64,000 bases of DNA from Gluconobacter sp. Gdi (lineage in GTDB: Bacteria; Pseudomonadota; Alphaproteobacteria; Acetobacterales; Acetobacteraceae): assembly GCF_014132155.1 (NCBI RefSeq), contig NZ_BLJQ01000001.1, positions 1 to 64,000 on the forward strand, given 5' to 3'. Under the pieces are notes generated by a model. The model was given only the letters and a program-made list of their open reading frames with translations. It made no database searches and had not been told where the DNA came from. Positions 60,484 to 64,000 of the stretch are shown here, piece after piece. The number at the start of each line of letters is the position of its first letter. The stretch's first letter is position 1. Position numbers and translations under genes: made by a program.

Positions 60484-63400
60484 TCAGCCTGCTGCCTGAA
60501 ACGTTACTTTCCGCTCAAGCGCCACACCCAGTGCCGTTGTCACAGCGTCTTCAGAGAATGTGACGCTGGTGTATGTCTGTCCGGCTTCAATGATGCCAGA
60601 CAGAGTTTTGGCGGAGTGCAGCGCCACAATCTGTTGGGCCATGTCTTGGGTGGTGGACTGGACGAGGCCACGCAGACTGTCCGGAAGCGCCAGTCCTTCT
60701 GCGGCCACGGGCGTCATGATGCAGGGCACGCCCGCAGATAGGCTTTCCAGCACCTTACCCTTGATGCCTGCCCCGAACCGGAGAGGAGCGACACTGAGGC
60801 GCGCTTGGTTCAGCACGCTGTCCAAGTTCTGGACATGACCAAGAACCCGGATGCGATCGCTGGCCATAGCATGGATGCTGTCTGGCATCTCTGCCCCAAC
60901 CAGAGTGCAGGTAATGGTCGGGTCCATGGCCCACACCGCCGGCATGATGTCATTCACCAGCCACTGCACGGCATCGCTGTTTGGGGCATGTGCGTAGTTA
61001 CCAATGAACAGTACGCCGTTTCTGTCGTGGCTTGTGGACGAGGTGCTGGCCGCAGGTGTTGCCCATGGAACCACATGCACGATGGCTTGCGGCAGATCTT
61101 TCCGAAGCTGGGCCGCTTCCGCTTCAGAATGCGTCAGGACAGCATCCGCCTGAAGAACTGCCCGGTATTCCGCCACGCGAATCTGATTGGCCTTCGCCAT
61201 CAGTTCCGGTCGGCCCTGCACTGCGGCCTGACGTGCCAGACGCAGGAAGTGAAGGTCTGCGACGCTGTAGAGGACGTAGGCTTTCTGCTGGTTACGGCGG
61301 ACGAGTGCCATATAGCGCGTCGCGATATCTTCACGGTGCAGATACACGACGTCGAAGCTGTTCAACTGGCGGCGCAGAACGTCTTCGACGGACGCAAAGA
61401 ACGGAAGTCCCTGCACCTTTACACTTGCCAGTGAGTCCAGAGGAGCGGTCATGTCCATTTGGTCAGCGGCTACGAAACAGACGTCATAACCCAGAGTTTC
61501 GAGGGCCATCATGTGAGACAGGATCGCCTGAGATCCCGCATCCCGATTGGCATCGGGGCGAAGGCTGTCAATGACGAGTGCCCGCTTGCGTTGCGTTGTG
61601 GCCTTTGTGGGCATTCCCCGGCGACGGCGCGTGGCATGAAGAGACTGTTCTGCCAGACCACTCACGGCCAGCGCACGGGACTGTCGGAGTTTTTCCACCT
61701 GTCCGAGGAGGAAGGACAGAACCTGATCGCCAGACTGTTCGTCAGCGGCAGCAGACACAGCGCGGGCTACAGTCTGCTCCATATCCGCGTCGAAGGCCGT
61801 TACGGGTTCCAGAACCTGTGGCGTGCCCAGAAGTGCACCGTCCTCTTCCCGACGCACTTCCAGAACATGGCGTGTGAGTGGGGAGAGGCCGCCGGGCAGG
61901 ATCACATCGAAGCCGCAGAGCAGGGGCCGTCCGCTCTTGGCAACATCGGGGCGACGACCGTTTGCCACGATGGAAGCGAGAACCACACCGTTATCGACGA
62001 TCTGCAGCGTCACGACATCTTCGGGGTTAGCAGGGTTCGTCGCCCAGCCGGAGATGCGATTGCGTGTAGCGATGTCTATGAAGCCATCAAGAGGGGCCAC
62101 TGGCGACGGTGCCAGAACGGCCTGTGGAATTTTCTGCTCCATCTGGTCCATCATCCAGGGCGTGTTGCCCAAGGGAGCATGATCGGTGGCGCGACGCACT
62201 TCCAGAACGTGACGATCCAGCGGAGACAGACCGCCTGGAATATCAAATCGGAAGCCACAGGCTCCACCAACATCCGGCCTTGCCGTTCCCGTGGTGACTT
62301 CGCCGAGAACAACCCCATTATCAAGGATCTGAAGGCGAACGGCGTCAGTGCTGCCCGGAACGCGTGCCCACCCTTCAATATGAGTGTGGGTTACAACGTC
62401 CAGGAAGCCTTCCAGAGGGCCCGTTGCCACGCGTGTTTTAGTGGAAAGAGCGTTCAGGCGCGTCCGAATGGCGGCTAACTGAGCACCTTCTTCAACACGT
62501 GGCGCACAATAGCGGGCCTGAACCTGCTCTGCCGCAGGATAGAGCGCATCATACTCGGAAGCATTGTGGAACATGCCACGAGAGCTATCGTCCACAAAGG
62601 TTTCGGACTCTGCACCGTTCGCGAAGATGACGTCGTGGCTTTCCAGCTCAATGTGGAAATAAGCCACCTCATCCATGCGTTCTGCCTGAAGGATGCTTGT
62701 GCCGTTGACCAGAGCGACTGCGGGGATCAGAACCCCGTCCAGATACATGGCGTGGAGTGGCGAAACGGACAGATCCTGTTGTGGCAGATTATTGCCTAGA
62801 GAACCGCTACGGAAGATGACCGGAAGGATGTCACGGTTCCCATTAGCGAACGCGCCCGCATAGTTTCGGCGACCAATCCAGTGGATGGCTCGGAGACCGT
62901 TCGAACGGGTCTGAACAAGATCAGCGATTTCGAGCTGTTCGACCGGAATCTCTCCGCGGTTCGTCATGATGAGTGTGCCGCGGCAATAGCAGGGCGTCCC
63001 TTCGGCCAGGAGAAGTGTGCCGCCTGTACTGTCAGACTGAAGGGTGAAGAAATCAGCGGCATAGTCGCTATCGAGGGCTATCGTATAGGTGTCTATGCCG
63101 TTGGAAATTTCCAGCGTGGAAGGGTCGGTCAGGGTTGCTGTGGTGCTGCTGGACCAGGCGAGTTCTGGCAGGTCCACTTTTGCACCACTGGAAAGATGGA
63201 TGTTTCGGGTCGTGCTGCCTGCATAAAGTGCAAGACGGCTTCCATCTCCAACGCTGACATTCGAGGCCGAACTGCCGCTATGGACGGCGGCGCTCTGGCT
63301 GCTTGTCAGAGTAATGTCAGACAGGGCTGTGCCGTTCGTAGCCCTGTAATCCGTCATTTCCAGAAGGGTCAGGGACGGATCGTGATCTGACTCTGCGTCG

Positions 63401-64000
63401 AGTTGTCCCGTATTAACGTGCAGGGTCTGGAACTGGCCCGCATTCGCAAACCCGTCCGTTCCGACCGTATGGTCGAGTGACTGCGCGTTGCCTTCATAGA
63501 TGTAGGTGTAGCGATTGCTTGCGTCTTCTTTGGTCTCCATGTCCGTCAGGCCAGCATTGGCATAGACCTGGTTGGCGTCGCTCCACGCCACGTCATTGAA
63601 GTCACCGAGGATGCCGATCTTGGCGGTAGGATCGCTCGAAAGCTGGTTCTGGACGTAGTTCGTGATGTACTGGGCCTGCGCGATACGGTTGTTGACCGTC
63701 GCTGTCGTGCCGCCATGATTTACTGGTGGCTGGGTCGCACCATACAGCTCCGAACTTCCGGCCTGCGAGGACAGATGCACGTTAATGAGCGTGACATCCT
63801 TGCCATTGAACTCGAAGGTTCCAACCAGGGGCAGGCGGGTGTTCTTAAACGTGCCGCTCAGTTCCTCACTGCCGATGGTGGTTACGGGTTCTTTCAGTGT
63901 GACGCGGTCTGCGTTGTAGAGGAAGACGCTGCGGATATTGCCGCCGGAGACGCCACCCTGCGTGCCATTCGCCGGATCGACCTGAGCCCAGGAATAGGTG
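60484..64000 (-). CDS. Giant fusion: nuclease-type EEP domain, Hint domain, two tandem repeats and GT4 domain (5' end beyond window)
   Basis: The frame is open to the window edge, so the N-terminus is missing. Numbering from the GTG at 63780, residues before 1 continue the same endonuclease/exonuclease/phosphatase fold (SWAQVDPANGTQGG, IRSVFLYN, VHLSSQ). It ends with GDFNDV at 59-64, LDHTVG at 102-107 and SDHDP at 131-135. A beta-rich linker with repeated SSG-type turns follows (150-255). A Hint_2 domain spans 261-395: GTPCYC with candidate nucleophile Cys264, GEIPVEQLEIADLV, IHWIGRR and SPLHAM. Two repeats of about 90 residues (457-545, 566-655) share DNGVVL and RHVLEVRR. Residues 733-1098 form a GT4 domain ending in ESLSAGVPCIMTP. 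Secretion cues cannot be seen. The terminator lies in the opposing gene. Confidence 0.88.
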   Translation of the reverse strand, partial: TYSWAQVDPANGTQGGVSGGNIRSVFLYNADRVTLKEPVTTIGSEELSGTFKNTRLPLVGTFEFNGKDVTLINVHLSSQAGSSELYGATQPPVNHGGTTATVNNRIAQAQYITNYVQNQLSSDPTAKIGILGDFNDVAWSDANQVYANAGLTDMETKEDASNRYTYIYEGNAQSLDHTVGTDGFANAGQFQTLHVNTGQLDAESDHDPSLTLLEMTDYRATNGTALSDITLTSSQSAAVHSGSSASNVSVGDGSRLALYAGSTTRNIHLSSGAKVDLPELAWSSSTTATLTDPSTLEISNGIDTYTIALDSDYAADFFTLQSDSTGGTLLLAEGTPCYCRGTLIMTNRGEIPVEQLEIADLVQTRSNGLRAIHWIGRRNYAGAFANGNRDILPVIFRSGSLGNNLPQQDLSVSPLHAMYLDGVLIPAVALVNGTSILQAERMDEVAYFHIELESHDVIFANGAESETFVDDSSRGMFHNASEYDALYPAAEQVQARYCAPRVEEGAQLAAIRTRLNALSTKTRVATGPLEGFLDVVTHTHIEGWARVPGSTDAVRLQILDNGVVLGEVTTGTARPDVGGACGFRFDIPGGLSPLDRHVLEVRRATDHAPLGNTPWMMDQMEQKIPQAVLAPSPVAPLDGFIDIATRNRISGWATNPANPEDVVTLQIVDNGVVLASIVANGRRPDVAKSGRPLLCGFDVILPGGLSPLTRHVLEVRREEDGALLGTPQVLEPVTAFDADMEQTVARAVSAAADEQSGDQVLSFLLGQVEKLRQSRALAVSGLAEQSLHATRRRRGMPTKATTQRKRALVIDSLRPDANRDAGSQAILSHMMALETLGYDVCFVAADQMDMTAPLDSLASVKVQGLPFFASVEDVLRRQLNSFDVVYLHREDIATRYMALVRRNQQKAYVLYSVADLHFLRLARQAAVQGRPELMAKANQIRVAEYRAVLQADAVLTHSEAEAAQLRKDLPQAIVHVVPWATPAASTSSTSHDRNGVLFIGNYAHAPNSDAVQWLVNDIMPAVWAMDPTITCTLVGAEMPDSIHAMASDRIRVLGHVQNLDSVLNQARLSVAPLRFGAGIKGKVLESLSAGVPCIMTPVAAEGLALPDSLRGLVQSTTQDMAQQIVALHSAKTLSGIIEAGQTYTSVTFSEDAVTTALGVALERKVTFQAAG

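Noticed and set aside
1-64000. CRISPR array, insertion sequence or prophage
   Set aside because: No evenly spaced repeats, transposase frames or phage structural genes were seen anywhere in the window.

Overview
The window looks like the chromosome of an acetic acid bacterium (Acetobacteraceae), most likely Gluconobacter. This is inferred from moderate-to-high GC with frequent ATGA and GTGA stop/start overlaps, the xanthine dehydrogenase, glycogen and flavin/aldo-keto oxidoreductase gene content, a multidomain Hint protein, and recognisable protein styles. The genus was not tested by any search. Coding density is high. Most genes stand in short operons divided by divergent promoters and hairpin terminators.

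Layout. 1-3330: the 3' end of an initiator tRNA and its terminator, then an AT-rich polyprenyl-phosphate glycosyltransferase facing a large polytopic membrane protein of the DUF6311 type. 3471-5781: a ferrous iron operon (feoA, feoB and a tiny Cys-rich membrane protein) with a Fur-like site. 6054-16929: a copper locus with a CsoR-type repressor, the periplasmic oxidase CopA with outer-membrane CopB and two small secreted proteins, then divergently a copper chaperone, a TonB receptor, an SbmA/YddA-type ABC exporter and a Cu(I) P-type ATPase. Three related inverted repeats of the form TATACCC-N5-GGGTATA precede these units and suggest one copper regulon. 16791-23144: a serine hydrolase, cysK, and divergently a Cys-codon-rich leader peptide, a small membrane protein and a DppCBDF-like peptide importer with no binding protein. 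23154-25317: a LysE-type exporter divergent from a MocR regulator, with ACCGGWACAGT repeats between them.

25597-30174 is xdhABC. 30356-31897 is a secreted GH144-like glucanase. 31916-39887 is a storage-glucan locus (glgA-glgB-treZ leftward, glgX rightward) lacking glgC and treY in view. 39971-46297 holds a YqaE-like peptide, an SDR, a large soluble hybrid histidine kinase, an aldo/keto reductase and a flavin reductase. 46398-50763 is a Fur-box-preceded siderophore receptor operon with two small membrane proteins and a PepSY reductase. 50753-54052 holds an AAC(3)-like acetyltransferase, queF and typA.

54328-64000 holds a His/Lys-rich secreted protein, an unrecognised TPR/glycosyltransferase-like protein, dadA, a ferredoxin-NADP reductase, a GT4 glycosyltransferase, and a giant leftward gene cut by the window edge. 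That gene joins an extracellular nuclease-type domain, a Hint domain, two tandem repeats and a GT4 glycosyltransferase domain. The most unusual items are this fusion, the Cys leader peptide beside cysK, and the copper-regulon layout.
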